This document shows positions 43,554-52,333 of a DNA stretch of 64,000 bases, piece after piece. The stretch's first letter is position 1. Each line of letters starts with the position of its first letter. A program made the translations under genes and the position numbers. The DNA lies in the NCBI RefSeq assembly GCF_002192695.1, contig NZ_MTLG01000001.1, positions 54,878-118,877 on the forward strand, written 5' to 3'. This DNA is from Achromobacter xylosoxidans. GTDB lineage: Bacteria; Pseudomonadota; Gammaproteobacteria; Burkholderiales; Burkholderiaceae_B. Under the pieces are notes generated by a model. It was given only the letters and a program-made list of their open reading frames with translations, was not told the DNA's origin and made no database searches.

Positions 43554-44612
43554 TCAGGCCGCGCGGGCGGCAGGCGGGAGGGCGCGCTGGCGCACGGTGT
43601 CCCAGACCTGCATGACGTAGTCCTTGCTCAGGCCCTTGGTGATGAAAACCATGCGGGATTGCCGGTCCGTGTCGGGCCAGTGCGGCAACTCGGCTGGCGG
43701 ATGGAACAGGCGCTGCACCGCTTGCAGCACGATGGGGCGTTCGTGGCCGGCGATGTGCAGGATGCCCTTCACGCGCAGCAGTTCGTCCGGGTGCGCCATG
43801 ACCAGCGCATCCAGCCAGGCGCTGACCTGCGGCCAGTGCAAGGGGTCGGCGAAGTCCAGGCAGAAGCTGTCGATGCGCGCATGGTCGTGGGCATGCGTGT
43901 GTGCATGGTGATGCTCGTGCCCGTCCGCGTAGGGCGCGGCGTTGAGCCATAGCCGGGCTTGCTCCGGGCGCACGTCCACGTCATAGACGTCAGGCCCTTC
44001 CAGCACGGTGGCATCCGGCCGGGCCGCAGGGTTGCAGACCACACGCGTGGCGCCGGGGTTGGCGCGCGCCAGCGTGTCCACCAGCGCCGCCACGTCCGCG
44101 CCGGGCAGGTCGGTCTTGGTGACGATCAAGGCATCGGCGACAGCCACTTGCTTGACGGCCTCCGGGTGCGCGGCCAGGGTGGCCGGCCCGTTGACGGCGT
44201 CCACCACGGTCAGCACGCGGTTCAGGCGAAACGAACGCGCCACCGGAAACGTCATCAAGGCCTGGATGACCGGCACCACGTCGGCCATGCCGGTGGTCTC
44301 GATCAGGACGCGGTCGAAGGCCGGGATCTGGCCGGCGCTGCGCTTGGCGCGCAGGTCGCGCAGCGTCTCGACCAGATCGCCTTGCACGGTGCAGCACAGG
44401 CATCCTGTGCTCAGTTCGATGGTGTTGTCGTTGCTGCTGGCGATCAGCGCGTGATCGATGCCGATCTCCCCAAACTCGTTGACGATGACCGCCGCATCGG
44501 CCAGCGCCGGGTCGCGCAGCCAGTGATTCAACAGAGTGGTCTTGCCGCTGCCCAGAAAGCCCGTCAGCAAAGTGACCGGAATGCGCGTTTCTGAAGTTTC
44601 GCCGTTTGCCAT
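43554..44612 (-). CDS. CobW/COG0523-type GTPase, putative metallochaperone
   Basis: A 352-residue GTPase of the G3E family. Walker A GFLGSGKTTLLNH is at about residues 18-30. The metal-binding signature CLCC is in STGCLCCTVQGDL near residue 70. A TKTD guanine motif is near 170. A His-rich loop (GHEHHHAHTHAHDHAR, about residues 230-245) probably holds metal, and the CobW C-terminal domain follows. The ATG follows AAAGGTGAATC. It is the first gene of the operon with the amidohydrolase and TctC genes and is preceded by an IclR-type operator. Confidence 0.92.
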   Translation of the reverse strand: MANGETSETRIPVTLLTGFLGSGKTTLLNHWLRDPALADAAVIVNEFGEIGIDHALIASSNDNTIELSTGCLCCTVQGDLVETLRDLRAKRSAGQIPAFDRVLIETTGMADVVPVIQALMTFPVARSFRLNRVLTVVDAVNGPATLAAHPEAVKQVAVADALIVTKTDLPGADVAALVDTLARANPGATRVVCNPAARPDATVLEGPDVYDVDVRPEQARLWLNAAPYADGHEHHHAHTHAHDHARIDSFCLDFADPLHWPQVSAWLDALVMAHPDELLRVKGILHIAGHERPIVLQAVQRLFHPPAELPHWPDTDRQSRMVFITKGLSKDYVMQVWDTVRQRALPPAARAA

Positions 44613-44638
44613 GATTCACCTTTGCAAAAAACATTAAA

Positions 44639-44655
44639 TTCGCAACCATTGCGAC
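44639..44655. promoter_or_regulatory. IclR-type operator at the CobW-operon promoter
   Basis: TTCGCA-ACCAT-TGCGAC is an inverted repeat with one mismatch in the outer pair, 27 bp before the CobW-type gene. It shares arms and 5-bp spacing with the perfect repeat before the iclR gene. Confidence 0.65.
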
Positions 44656-44766
44656 TAAATGGATTTTTGCATCGAGTTCGCGCTTTGGCAAGACCCCCCT
44701 CGTTTCGCGCGGCGCGCCTCGGTCCAGCGGGGTAGGGCGACGCTGCTAGAATCGCGGAGCAATGAA

Positions 44767-44787
44767 ATTTCGCAATGGATGCGAAAT
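44767..44787. promoter_or_regulatory. IclR-type operator at the iclR promoter
   Basis: ATTTCGCA and TGCGAAAT form a perfect 8-bp inverted repeat with a 5-bp spacer, 39 bp before the iclR start. It is the stronger copy of the site near 44647. Confidence 0.75.
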
Positions 44788-44825
44788 CACGCGCCGCATG
44801 GGCGTAGCGACAGGGAGAGATCGAC

Positions 44826-45599
44826 GTGGCGGGTGAAATCAGGACGCGCAACCGGATACTGCACATCCTGCAGCTCTATGACAGGAGCGCCGCATGGTCG
44901 GTCGAGGAGATCGCCGTCGAAATGGATGTCTCTGTCAGCTCGGCCTACCGCGACGTGCAGGAGCTGGTGCGCGCCGATTTCCTGACCCCGGTCATGGGCG
45001 CGCGCTATGTGCTGGGGCCCACGTTTGCCCATTTCGACCTGCTGATGCGCCATGGCGACCCCTTGCTCAAGGTGGCGGAGCCGCTGATGCGGCGGCTGGT
45101 GGAGGCGACCACGCCCTCGTCGGCATCGGTGCTCACGCGCAGCTACCAGGACAAGGTCATGTGCATCCACCAGGAAATCGGTGATCCGGCCGCGCGCGTC
45201 GGCCGCTATGAACGCGGCGCCACCATGCCGATGTTTCGCGGCGCGACCTCCAAAGTCATCCTGGCGCACCAGAGCCGCCGCGCCCTGGAACGCATGTACC
45301 TGGCCCATGAAGAGGAAGTGCGCGCCATTTCGCACTGGAAGAGCCTGAAGGACCTGTGCCTGGAACTCGATGCCATCCGCGAGGCGGGCGTCGCCGTCAG
45401 CGATTCCGAGATCACGCCGGGGACCATAGGCATCGCGGCGCCCATTTTCCTGGAGCAGCGCGTGGTGGCCGGATTGAGCCTGATCGTGCGCACCGAGCAT
45501 TGCCGTCTCGAGCCTTTCCGCGCGGCCGTCATCGAGGCTGCCGGCCAGATCAGCAGCGAGTTGGCCGAGGTGGAAGGCGCCTGGGTGGCGCGCGCCTGA
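44826..45599 (+). CDS. IclR-family transcriptional regulator
   Basis: A 257-residue regulator. An N-terminal winged helix-turn-helix (RNRILHILQLYDRSAAWSVE, EIAVEMDVSVSSAYRDVQEL, about residues 8-50) is followed by an IclR effector domain. Effector-domain motifs include RGATSKVILAHQSRRALERM and GIAAPIFLEQRVVAGLSLI. The start is GTG at 44826 after AGGGAGAG. It is divergent from the CobW/amidohydrolase/TctC operon. The matching inverted repeats at both promoters indicate that it controls that operon and itself. Confidence 0.92.
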   Translation: MAGEIRTRNRILHILQLYDRSAAWSVEEIAVEMDVSVSSAYRDVQELVRADFLTPVMGARYVLGPTFAHFDLLMRHGDPLLKVAEPLMRRLVEATTPSSASVLTRSYQDKVMCIHQEIGDPAARVGRYERGATMPMFRGATSKVILAHQSRRALERMYLAHEEEVRAISHWKSLKDLCLELDAIREAGVAVSDSEITPGTIGIAAPIFLEQRVVAGLSLIVRTEHCRLEPFRAAVIEAAGQISSELAEVEGAWVARA

Positions 45600-45617
45600 A
45601 CACAGGCCCCAGGCCGC

Positions 45618-46523
45618 TCAATCGGATCGCAACTGGCGGTCCCGGCCCAGGCGGCGCAATTCATCCAGCGTGTGGCGCAGCAACTCCGAGGGCTCGCTCT
45701 CCCGCCGGACATACATGCCGACCGAGCGCGAGAGCGCCTGCCGCAGGCGGGTCTTGCGCACGCCGCGCTGCGTCGCGTTGTCCAGCGACGACTCCGGCAA
45801 CAGCGCAATACCGCAGTTGTGCTGCACGAAGCGCGCGATGGTGTTCAGGTCCCGCAGGGAATAGAGCGGATTGAAGGGCTGGGACGCGGCCTGGAAGGCG
45901 CGTTCGGTCAGCACGCGCACGCTGGTGCCAGGAGGCATGCTGATCAACGGCAGCCGGGCCAGTTCCGTGGGCATCCAACGCGTGACGTCCGGTTTGATCT
46001 GGGCGCTGTGGAACAGCACGAAGGGTTCGGTAAACAACTCCTGATAGACCAGGTCGGAAGCGCCTTCCTCGTTCATCGTGGTCACGGCGATGTCCACCCG
46101 CCGCTCGCGCAGCAATTGCAAGGCTTCGTTGGCGATGGGATCGTAGACCTCCACGCGGATCCGAGGGCGCTTGCGCGCGAGGCTCTGGATCAATAGCGGA
46201 ATGAGCGACGCTGCAAGCGTGGGCAAGGCCGCGACGGCGACGCGGCTGTTGCGGTCGCGCAGCCGCTGGTCCAGTTCCAGCATGCCTTTCTCATGCAGTG
46301 CAGTGATCTTGCGCGCGATCTCCAGGATGTCCTGGCCTTCGCGCGACAGGCGCACCATGCGGGTGGTGCGCTCGAAGAGTTTGACGCCCAGCGTCTCTTC
46401 CGTTTCCTTCAGCAGTTTGCTCAGCGTGGGCTGAGTGACGTGCAGCATCTCGGCCGTTTTCTGAAAACTCAGTGTTTCGGCCAGCAGCACGAAGATGCGC
46501 AGTTGTCTCGTCGTCAGATTCAT
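45618..46523 (-). CDS. LysR-family transcriptional regulator
   Basis: A 301-residue LysR protein with an N-terminal HTH (LTTRQLRIFVLLAETLSFQK, TAEMLHVTQPTLSKLLKE). The effector domain has motifs such as VAVAALPTLAASLIPLLIQ and NCGIALLPESS. It converges with iclR (18 bp apart) and is divergent, across a 92-bp gap, from the SDR/SDR/CMD/TctC operon, which it probably regulates. Confidence 0.92.
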   Translation of the reverse strand: MNLTTRQLRIFVLLAETLSFQKTAEMLHVTQPTLSKLLKETEETLGVKLFERTTRMVRLSREGQDILEIARKITALHEKGMLELDQRLRDRNSRVAVAALPTLAASLIPLLIQSLARKRPRIRVEVYDPIANEALQLLRERRVDIAVTTMNEEGASDLVYQELFTEPFVLFHSAQIKPDVTRWMPTELARLPLISMPPGTSVRVLTERAFQAASQPFNPLYSLRDLNTIARFVQHNCGIALLPESSLDNATQRGVRKTRLRQALSRSVGMYVRRESEPSELLRHTLDELRRLGRDRQLRSD

Positions 46524-46615
46524 TCTTTTTGTCTATCAATGCCGTTCAAATCGGAACTTAACTGGAGGGCCTGGCTGCCTTAGCCTTTGCTTCACGATCT
46601 TTCTCTGGAGCTGGG

Positions 46616-47410
46616 ATGTTTCGTCTTGATGGCAAGGTAGCCCTGGTGACCGGTTGCGGCACGCTGGGCGAGGGGTGGGGCAATGGCAAGGCCGCCGCGG
46701 CGGTGCTTGCCAGGCAGGGCGCTGCGGTTTTCGGGTGCGACCTGAACATCGACGCGGCGCGCCAGTCCGCGCAGGCCGTGGCCGCCGAGGGCGGCAGGAT
46801 CACGGTCCGGCAGTGCGACGTCACGGACGGCGAGCAAGTGGCGGAGCTGGTGCGGGCCTGCATGGATACATACGGCCGCATCGACGTGCTGGTCAACAAC
46901 GTGGGCCGCTCGGAACCGGGCGATCCGGTCTCCATGCCGGAGGATCTTTGGCACGATCAGATCCAGGTGAACCTGACCTCCGCCTTCTTGTGCTGCAAGC
47001 ACGTCATCCCCCTCATGAAGAGCGCCGGTGGAGGATCGATTATCAACATTTCATCCATCGCCGGGCTGCGTTATGCGGGCAAACCCCAGGTCGGCTACGC
47101 CGCCGCCAAGGCCGCCCTGATGCAGATGACGGCCACCACCGCGGTCATCTATGCGCAAGACGGCGTGCGGCTGAATTCGGTGGTGCCGGGACTGATGTTC
47201 ACGCCCCTGGTGGAGCGCCTGGCGCAGAAATACGCCAAGGGCGATTACGAGGGTTTCGTGGCGCACCGCCATGCCCAAGTGCCGGCGGGCCGCATGGGCG
47301 ACGCCTGGGACGTGGCCCATGCCGTGGCTTTCCTGGCCAGCGATGAGAGCCGCTACATCACGGGGCAGCAGATCGTGGTGGACGGCGGCATCACCATGGC
47401 AACGCGTTGA
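46616..47410 (+). CDS. Short-chain dehydrogenase/reductase
   Basis: A 264-residue SDR oxidoreductase. The cofactor loop has the unusual form TGCGTLGEGWGNGKA (about residues 11-25) instead of the simple TGxxxGIG. NNVG near residue 90, catalytic Ser in NISSIAG, and YAAAK near 160 follow. The C-terminal VVDGGITMATR is typical of SDR ends. AGCTGGGATG-type sequence precedes the start. The substrate is not known. It is 17 bp before the second SDR gene. Confidence 0.9.
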   Translation: MFRLDGKVALVTGCGTLGEGWGNGKAAAAVLARQGAAVFGCDLNIDAARQSAQAVAAEGGRITVRQCDVTDGEQVAELVRACMDTYGRIDVLVNNVGRSEPGDPVSMPEDLWHDQIQVNLTSAFLCCKHVIPLMKSAGGGSIINISSIAGLRYAGKPQVGYAAAKAALMQMTATTAVIYAQDGVRLNSVVPGLMFTPLVERLAQKYAKGDYEGFVAHRHAQVPAGRMGDAWDVAHAVAFLASDESRYITGQQIVVDGGITMATR

Positions 47411-47427
47411 GCCGGGGGACAGTCGCG

Positions 47428-48249
47428 ATGAACGTGCATGAGCAAGCGGGCGCCGGGCGCCTGGCGGGCAAGGTGGCCCTGATCTTCGGCGCTGGGTGCG
47501 TCGGACCGGGCTGGGGCAACGGACGAGCGATCGCCGTGCGCTTCGCCCAGGAGGGGGCCGTGGTGGTCGCGGTGGACATACGGCCGGAGTCCCTGCCCGA
47601 GACCCTGGAGTTGGCGGGACGCTACCAGTCCCGCATCGAAACCCAGATCTGCGACGTGGGCGACGTGGCGCAGGTCGCAGCGCTGGTCCAAGCGGTGGCG
47701 CGGCGTCACGGACGGATCGACATTCTGGTCAACAACGTGGGAGGTCCCATCCCCGGCGGTCCGGCGGCGCTTACCCAAGCGGATTGGCGCAGGCAGCTCG
47801 ACCTGAACCTGACCTCGGTGTTCACGACCTGCCAACATGTCCTGCCCATCATGCAGGCGCAGGGCGCGGGCGCCGTGGTCAACGTGTCCTCGACCTCGGC
47901 CATACGCTGGACCGGCGCGCCGCAGGTCGGCTATGCGGCAGCCAAGGCGGGCGTGATGCAGTTCGGCCGAGTGGCCGCCGTGGAATACGCCAGCAAGGGG
48001 GTGCGCATCAATACGGTCTTGCCGGGCCAGCTCCATACGCCGCTGGTCGATGCCTTCCTCGCCGGCCAGCAGAGCGCGGGCGACATCGACGCCCTGCTGG
48101 AGCGACGGCGCCGCCGCATTCCGTTGCCGCTTTCCGGCGATGGCCGGGACACGGCCAATGCCGTGCTCTTTCTGGCCTCGGACGAGGCGCGTTTCATCAC
48201 CGGAACCGAACTGATCGTGGACGGGGGCATGAGCGCCCGCTGCGACTGA
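47428..48249 (+). CDS. Short-chain dehydrogenase/reductase
   Basis: A second SDR, 273 residues from the ATG at 47428, which follows GGGGGACAG; a TTG seven codons upstream is also open. The cofactor loop FGAGCVGPGWGNGRAI repeats the unusual GxGWGNG form of its neighbour. NNVG, NVSSTSA, YAAAK and the terminal IVDGGMSARCD complete the family pattern. The two enzymes probably arose by duplication and may act on related intermediates in succession. Confidence 0.9.
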   Translation: MNVHEQAGAGRLAGKVALIFGAGCVGPGWGNGRAIAVRFAQEGAVVVAVDIRPESLPETLELAGRYQSRIETQICDVGDVAQVAALVQAVARRHGRIDILVNNVGGPIPGGPAALTQADWRRQLDLNLTSVFTTCQHVLPIMQAQGAGAVVNVSSTSAIRWTGAPQVGYAAAKAGVMQFGRVAAVEYASKGVRINTVLPGQLHTPLVDAFLAGQQSAGDIDALLERRRRRIPLPLSGDGRDTANAVLFLASDEARFITGTELIVDGGMSARCD

Positions 48250-48272
48250 AAACCAAGCTGAGGAGAATCACG

Positions 48273-48785
48273 ATGGCGCGAATTGAATATGCGGATATCG
48301 CCAGGCCGGAGATCCGGCCGCTGGTCGAACGCATCGAACGGGAGCGGTCCAGCCTGCCGAATCTTTATCGGATGCTGCTCAACAGCCCCCCGGTGGCGCA
48401 AGGCTGGCTGGCCTATCTCACGGCGATACGCCAGCACAGCGGGCTTGCACCCAAACTGCGGGAGATGCTCATCCTGCGCGTCGCGGTGCTGAACCAGGCC
48501 GATTACGAATTCGAGCAGCATCTGCCGATCGCCTTGAAGGCGGGCTGCAACGAAGACCAGGTGCAGGGCTTGAAGACCGGCAATTTCGCATCGCTGGACT
48601 CGGGCGAACGCGCGGCCATGGCGTATTGCGATGAGATGACGCGCGACATCCGGGTCCGGGACGCCACGTTCGCAGCCGTCCGCGAGGCTTTCGATGCCCG
48701 CGCGATCGTCGAGATCACGGCCACGGTGGCCGCGTACAACATGGTGTCGCGCTTTCTGGAGGCGATACAGATCGACCACGAATGA
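48273..48785 (+). CDS. Carboxymuconolactone decarboxylase family protein
   Basis: A 170-residue all-helical protein. The CMD core is LAPKLREMLILRVAVLNQAD followed by YEFEQHLPIALKAG (about residues 50-85). No CxxC motif is present, so it is not an AhpD-type peroxidase; it is closer to the decarboxylase-like branch. GAGGAG lies 8 bp before the ATG at 48273. A much longer open frame reading in from 47496 is an artefact within the SDR gene. It is the third gene of the LysR-facing operon. Confidence 0.88.
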   Translation: MARIEYADIARPEIRPLVERIERERSSLPNLYRMLLNSPPVAQGWLAYLTAIRQHSGLAPKLREMLILRVAVLNQADYEFEQHLPIALKAGCNEDQVQGLKTGNFASLDSGERAAMAYCDEMTRDIRVRDATFAAVREAFDARAIVEITATVAAYNMVSRFLEAIQIDHE

Positions 48786-48829
48786 ACGGCTTCTTGCACA
48801 GCCGGTAAATAAAAAAACAGGAGACATGC

Positions 48830-49795
48830 ATGCATAGCTTCAAACGATTTGGTGGCGCGTTCGCATCCCTTGCGCTGGGCCTGGCCCTGAGCGCGCCGGC
48901 CCATGCCGGCTATCCGGCAAAACCGGTGCAACTGATCATTCCGTTCGCGCCCGGCGATACCGACCAGATGCTGCGGCCCATCACCGAGAAGATGGGGCAA
49001 TACCTGGGCCAGCCCATCGTGATGAACTACAAGCCCGGCGCGGGAGGAGGCATAGGCGCGGCATATACGGCCTCGGCGGCGCCCGACGGCTACACCATCG
49101 TGGGCAGTTCGCCGGGGGCGCTGGTCGTGGTCCCGCTGGCCAACAAGGAAATCAAGTACACGACGGAGTCCTTTGCTCCGGTTGCCGCGATATCCCTGGG
49201 CGGCATGATGATCGTCGCGCCCGGGAAGTCCAGGTACAAGACCCTGGCCGACGTGGTGGCCGACGCCAACGCGCGTCCCGATGCCATCTCCTATGGCACC
49301 TCGGGCGCCATGGGCATCAGCCATCTGCTGGGCGAAACGTTCGCCTCGGAGGCCAAGGTCAAATTGCGCCATATTCCCTTCCAGGGCAGCACGCCGGCGG
49401 TCACCGCCTTGCTGGGCGGCCACACGGATATCGCCGTGTCCGCGGTGGGGCCGGCGCAGGCGCATATCCAGTCCGGCGGCTTGCGGCCGCTGGCCGTCTT
49501 CAGCAGCAAGCGGCTGGCGGCCTATCCGGACGTGCCGACCCTGCGCGAACTGGGCTACGACGTCGGCAGCCCCACCATCTACGGGCTGATGGCGCCCAAG
49601 GGCACGCCGCCCCAGGTGGTCGACGCCTTGTACCAGGCCGCCCGCAAGGTCGTGGCGGAGCAGGGTGATGAGGTGAACAAGACCCTGGGCGGCATAGGCG
49701 CGGAAATCAGCGTGCTGAGCCCGCAGGAGTATGGCGCCTATCTGCAGGAGCAGCGAGCATTGTTTTCCAAGGCGATCGGCCTGATCCGCGAATAA
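48830..49795 (+). CDS. Tripartite tricarboxylate (Bug/TctC) solute-binding protein
   Basis: Periplasmic binding protein of 321 residues with a classical signal peptide (FKRFGGAFASLALGLALSAP, cut after AHA). Family motifs include VQLIIPFAPGDTDQMLR and NYKPGAGGGIGAAYTA. It is the last gene of the SDR/CMD operon and probably binds the compound that those enzymes process. No TctA/TctB membrane genes are nearby, as is usual for the expanded Bug family. Confidence 0.9.
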   Translation: MHSFKRFGGAFASLALGLALSAPAHAGYPAKPVQLIIPFAPGDTDQMLRPITEKMGQYLGQPIVMNYKPGAGGGIGAAYTASAAPDGYTIVGSSPGALVVVPLANKEIKYTTESFAPVAAISLGGMMIVAPGKSRYKTLADVVADANARPDAISYGTSGAMGISHLLGETFASEAKVKLRHIPFQGSTPAVTALLGGHTDIAVSAVGPAQAHIQSGGLRPLAVFSSKRLAAYPDVPTLRELGYDVGSPTIYGLMAPKGTPPQVVDALYQAARKVVAEQGDEVNKTLGGIGAEISVLSPQEYGAYLQEQRALFSKAIGLIRE

Positions 49796-49818
49796 TCGGC
49801 GCGCCAGCGCGCGCAAAG

Positions 49819-49852
49819 AAAAAGCCCCTTGATTTGCTCAAGGGGCTTTTTT
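49819..49852. terminator. Bidirectional terminator
   Basis: AAAGCCCCTTGA and TCAAGGGGCTTT form a 12-bp stem with a short loop, with A residues before and T residues after. It sits between the converging TctC and cytochrome genes. Confidence 0.92.
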
Positions 49853-49870
49853 CATCATGGGAGGCGAGTC

Positions 49871-50776
49871 TTACTTCGCCGCATCCACCATGTACTGCAC
49901 CGCTGCGCGGATATCGTCTTCCGAGGCGTTGGCCGCGCCGCCCTTCGGCGGCATCGGCGGCTTGCCCTGCATGGCGACCTTCACCATGGCGTCCATGCCG
50001 GTCTTGATGAAAGGATCCCAGGCGGCCTTGTCGCCGAACTTGGGAGCGTTGGCCACGCCGGTGGCATGGCAGGCAAAGCAGACGCTCTTGTACAGCTTTT
50101 CGCCGGCCGGATTGACCGCTGCCGCGGCTTGCGGCGCGGCGGCGGGCGCTGCCGGGGCAGGCGCCGGTGCGGCGGCGGCTGGAGCAGCGGCAACAACCGG
50201 GGCAGCAGCGGCGGGTGCAGCAGCGGCGGGCGCGGCAGCCGCTTCCTTCTTGTCGCCTTCCGCGGCCGGAGCGGCGGGCTCGGGCAGGGAAGCGCCCGAC
50301 TTGTTGGCCATGTACACCACGGCGCGCGCGACTTCGTAGTCGGACAGCGTGGGGTTGCCGCCCTTGGCGGGCATGCCGCCCTTGCCGTGCAGGGCCACGT
50401 TCATCATGGCGTCGTAGCCCGCGGTGATGAAGGGCGCCCAGGCGGCGTTATCGCCCACCTTGGGTGCGCCAGCCACGCCGGCGGTATGACAGGCCGTACA
50501 GACGGCGGCGAAGACCTGTTCGCCGGTCTTGAAGACCTTGGGGGCATTCGCATCGACCAGCTGGAAGCCCGCGACCGGGGCAATGCGCTTGGCGACGGCT
50601 TCTTGGGACAGCGTGTCCGAACCCGCTCCTGTCTTGTTGCCCGAGACCACCATGTTCACCAATAGGATGATGATGGCGATCGGGATCACGAAAGACAGGA
50701 CGATCGTGACGATCAGTTGCTTCGGGGTCTTGATGGGGGAGGAGTGCTCTTCTATGTGTTCCTGCTCGTTGCTCAT
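49871..50776 (-). CDS. Membrane-anchored di-heme cytochrome c (c5-like)
   Basis: A 301-residue cytochrome. One N-terminal transmembrane helix (about residues 20-45, LIVTIVLSFVIPIAIIILLV) anchors it to the inner membrane. Two class I cytochrome c domains face the periplasm, each with one CXXCH: CTACH near residue 94 and CFACH near 235. Methionine axial ligands are likely in KGGMPAKGG and KPPMPPKGG. An Ala/Pro-rich linker of about 60 residues joins the domains. Such proteins pass electrons in respiratory chains. The ATG at 50776 is used. It is the last backbone gene before the tRNA-Arg. Confidence 0.9.
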   Translation of the reverse strand: MSNEQEHIEEHSSPIKTPKQLIVTIVLSFVIPIAIIILLVNMVVSGNKTGAGSDTLSQEAVAKRIAPVAGFQLVDANAPKVFKTGEQVFAAVCTACHTAGVAGAPKVGDNAAWAPFITAGYDAMMNVALHGKGGMPAKGGNPTLSDYEVARAVVYMANKSGASLPEPAAPAAEGDKKEAAAAPAAAAPAAAAPVVAAAPAAAAPAPAPAAPAAAPQAAAAVNPAGEKLYKSVCFACHATGVANAPKFGDKAAWDPFIKTGMDAMVKVAMQGKPPMPPKGGAANASEDDIRAAVQYMVDAAK

Positions 50777-51008
50777 GACCAAATCCTGCTAACGGGTACC
50801 GGGGGCGCCTGGCGGCGGCAACAGAAAATCAGTACTGCACAAGTCGGCGGCATGAAGAGCCCGCCTTGCAAGCAAACGCTGGATTATATAACGGTGTCAT
50901 AGACACGAGTCCAATGCAACCGACGGGGTTTTCGCTGAGTTTGACGGAAGATTTGATCCCGTTCATGCAGTTCCGCGAAAACTGGGTACAATACCGCCTC
51001 CTTGCGCT

Positions 51009-51083
51009 GCGCCCGTAGTTCAATGGATAGAATGAGAGTTTCCGAAGCTCTTGATACAGGTTCGATTCCTGTCGGGCGCGCCA
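51009..51083 (+). tRNA. tRNA-Arg (anticodon CCG)
   Basis: A complete 75-nt cloverleaf. The acceptor stem GCGCCCG pairs with CGGGCGC (51073-51079), with G as discriminator and an encoded CCA. The anticodon arm AGAGT-TTCCGAA-GCTCT has anticodon CCG, and the T-arm carries GGTTCGATTCC. The integrase gene begins its 3' end 80 bp further on, so the 3' part of this tRNA is the likely left attachment site. Confidence 0.95.
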
Positions 51084-51163
51084 TCAAATCAAGGGCTTAC
51101 GTTTTTTTGGGTCCATTTTGGGGCCAAATCATGCGAATTAACGCGAGTTCTTTGGACTTCCAA

Positions 51164-52333
51164 TTACGGCTCCCGGGCAGGCAAATGCTCGGCATATAGG
51201 GCCGCCATCTTCGCCTTTTCCCGTTGGTTGGATTCCCCATCAATCCACTTGGAATAGACGCGGAAGAACATCTGCGCATTCTTATGACCCATCTGGCGTG
51301 AGAGATAGCCAGGGTTCATTCCAGCGTGTAGACCAAGCGTGGCATATGTATGCCGAGTCTGGCGCGCATCCCGATCACGGATGCCCAAGGCGGATAGGGT
51401 CGGACGCCACACCTTTCGAACCGGATCTGCCGTATCCACGAATGGCTCCCCAGTTTGAGGATTCAGGAACACATGCCCCCCGGGGCGAAACGTCAGTTGC
51501 CTTTGGCGTTTGAGTGCTTCGAGCGCCGGTTGCTGCAGATCCACGTCCCGTGACTTGTATGTCTTAGTCGCCTTGTGGTGGCGCCGCACGAGCGCACGGT
51601 CGATACGGATTTGTTCTCTTGAAAGATCTACGCTCGTCCATAGCAGGGCGATTAGTTCTGACGGTCTGACACCGGTGAAGAACGCTACTTCGAAGTAATT
51701 CCGCCAGGCCGCACCAAAGTGTTCTTCGACGTGCTGGACGACTTGAAGCACTTCCGACATGAGCAGAGGATCCGGTTCAGGTTCTTGGCCCTTGCGGCTT
51801 TCAATCTCCAGCGTGATGTTCTCCGTCACTTTCCGCATCTTGAGGGCCAACGCCCAAACTTGACGAGCCGGTGTCATCATGTTGTTGAACGTCTTCGCCG
51901 CCACGCGTGGAAATGCGGCTACATCCATGGCCAGTTCTTCGAAGGTGATCTCCGCAATCGGGCGATGCCCATACAACGGGCGCCAGCGGGAGTTCAGCAG
52001 GTTCTCGTACTCGCTCAGGGTCGTTGCAGCTTTGTGACTGTTGAGCTTCAGCCACATGTCGGCCATCTCGTTGAAGGTGGCTCCTCGAGCGGACACTTCT
52101 TTGGCCGGGATGCTCGGGGAGTCAGGGAAGTGACGCGCAAAGTCGTCCCACGTGAACACGCCCAGGTCAATTGCTTGTAGGATCTCGTTTCTCATGCGCG
52201 CTGCCGCCCGCATGTTGGCGGCGGTAGGGCTCAGGTTTACACGTTCACGGTAGCGCTGATTGTTCCAGCGGAAGTCGATTCGGATCGACGTCGTCCTCGC
52301 TTCGATCCCTTCGAGGTGCTCTCTGATACCCAT
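51164..52333 (-). CDS. int: Tyrosine integrase with DUF3596-type arm-binding domain
   Basis: Site-specific recombinase of 389 residues that integrates and excises the island at tRNA-Arg. The N-terminal arm-binding domain (TSIRIDFRWNNQRYRERVNL, about residues 14-33) is of the DUF3596 type. A core-binding SAM-like domain follows. The catalytic residues are visible: Arg in FFTGVRPSELIAL, His-x-x-Arg region RQTRHTYATLGLHAG, His in RQMGHKN, and the nucleophile Tyr in FFRVYSKWIDG near the C-terminus. Its start overlaps the end of the excisionase frame by 97 bp. Confidence 0.95.
   Translation of the reverse strand: MGIREHLEGIEARTTSIRIDFRWNNQRYRERVNLSPTAANMRAAARMRNEILQAIDLGVFTWDDFARHFPDSPSIPAKEVSARGATFNEMADMWLKLNSHKAATTLSEYENLLNSRWRPLYGHRPIAEITFEELAMDVAAFPRVAAKTFNNMMTPARQVWALALKMRKVTENITLEIESRKGQEPEPDPLLMSEVLQVVQHVEEHFGAAWRNYFEVAFFTGVRPSELIALLWTSVDLSREQIRIDRALVRRHHKATKTYKSRDVDLQQPALEALKRQRQLTFRPGGHVFLNPQTGEPFVDTADPVRKVWRPTLSALGIRDRDARQTRHTYATLGLHAGMNPGYLSRQMGHKNAQMFFRVYSKWIDGESNQREKAKMAALYAEHLPAREP

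Noticed and set aside
47496..48785. A 429-codon open frame that includes the CMD-family gene
   Set aside because: Its first 260 codons read the SDR gene in another frame and are Arg/Gly-rich without family similarity. The real start is the ATG at 48273 with GAGGAG upstream.
50096..50275. Possible repeat array in the cytochrome gene
   Set aside because: The repeated GGCGGCAGC-like units encode the Ala/Pro linker between two heme domains and have no spacer structure. It is not a CRISPR or other array.
51066..51083. A right attachment site (repeat of the tRNA 3' end) inside the window
   Set aside because: I searched by eye for the GTCGGGCGC-containing 3' end to the right and found no second copy before 64000, so the island end lies outside.
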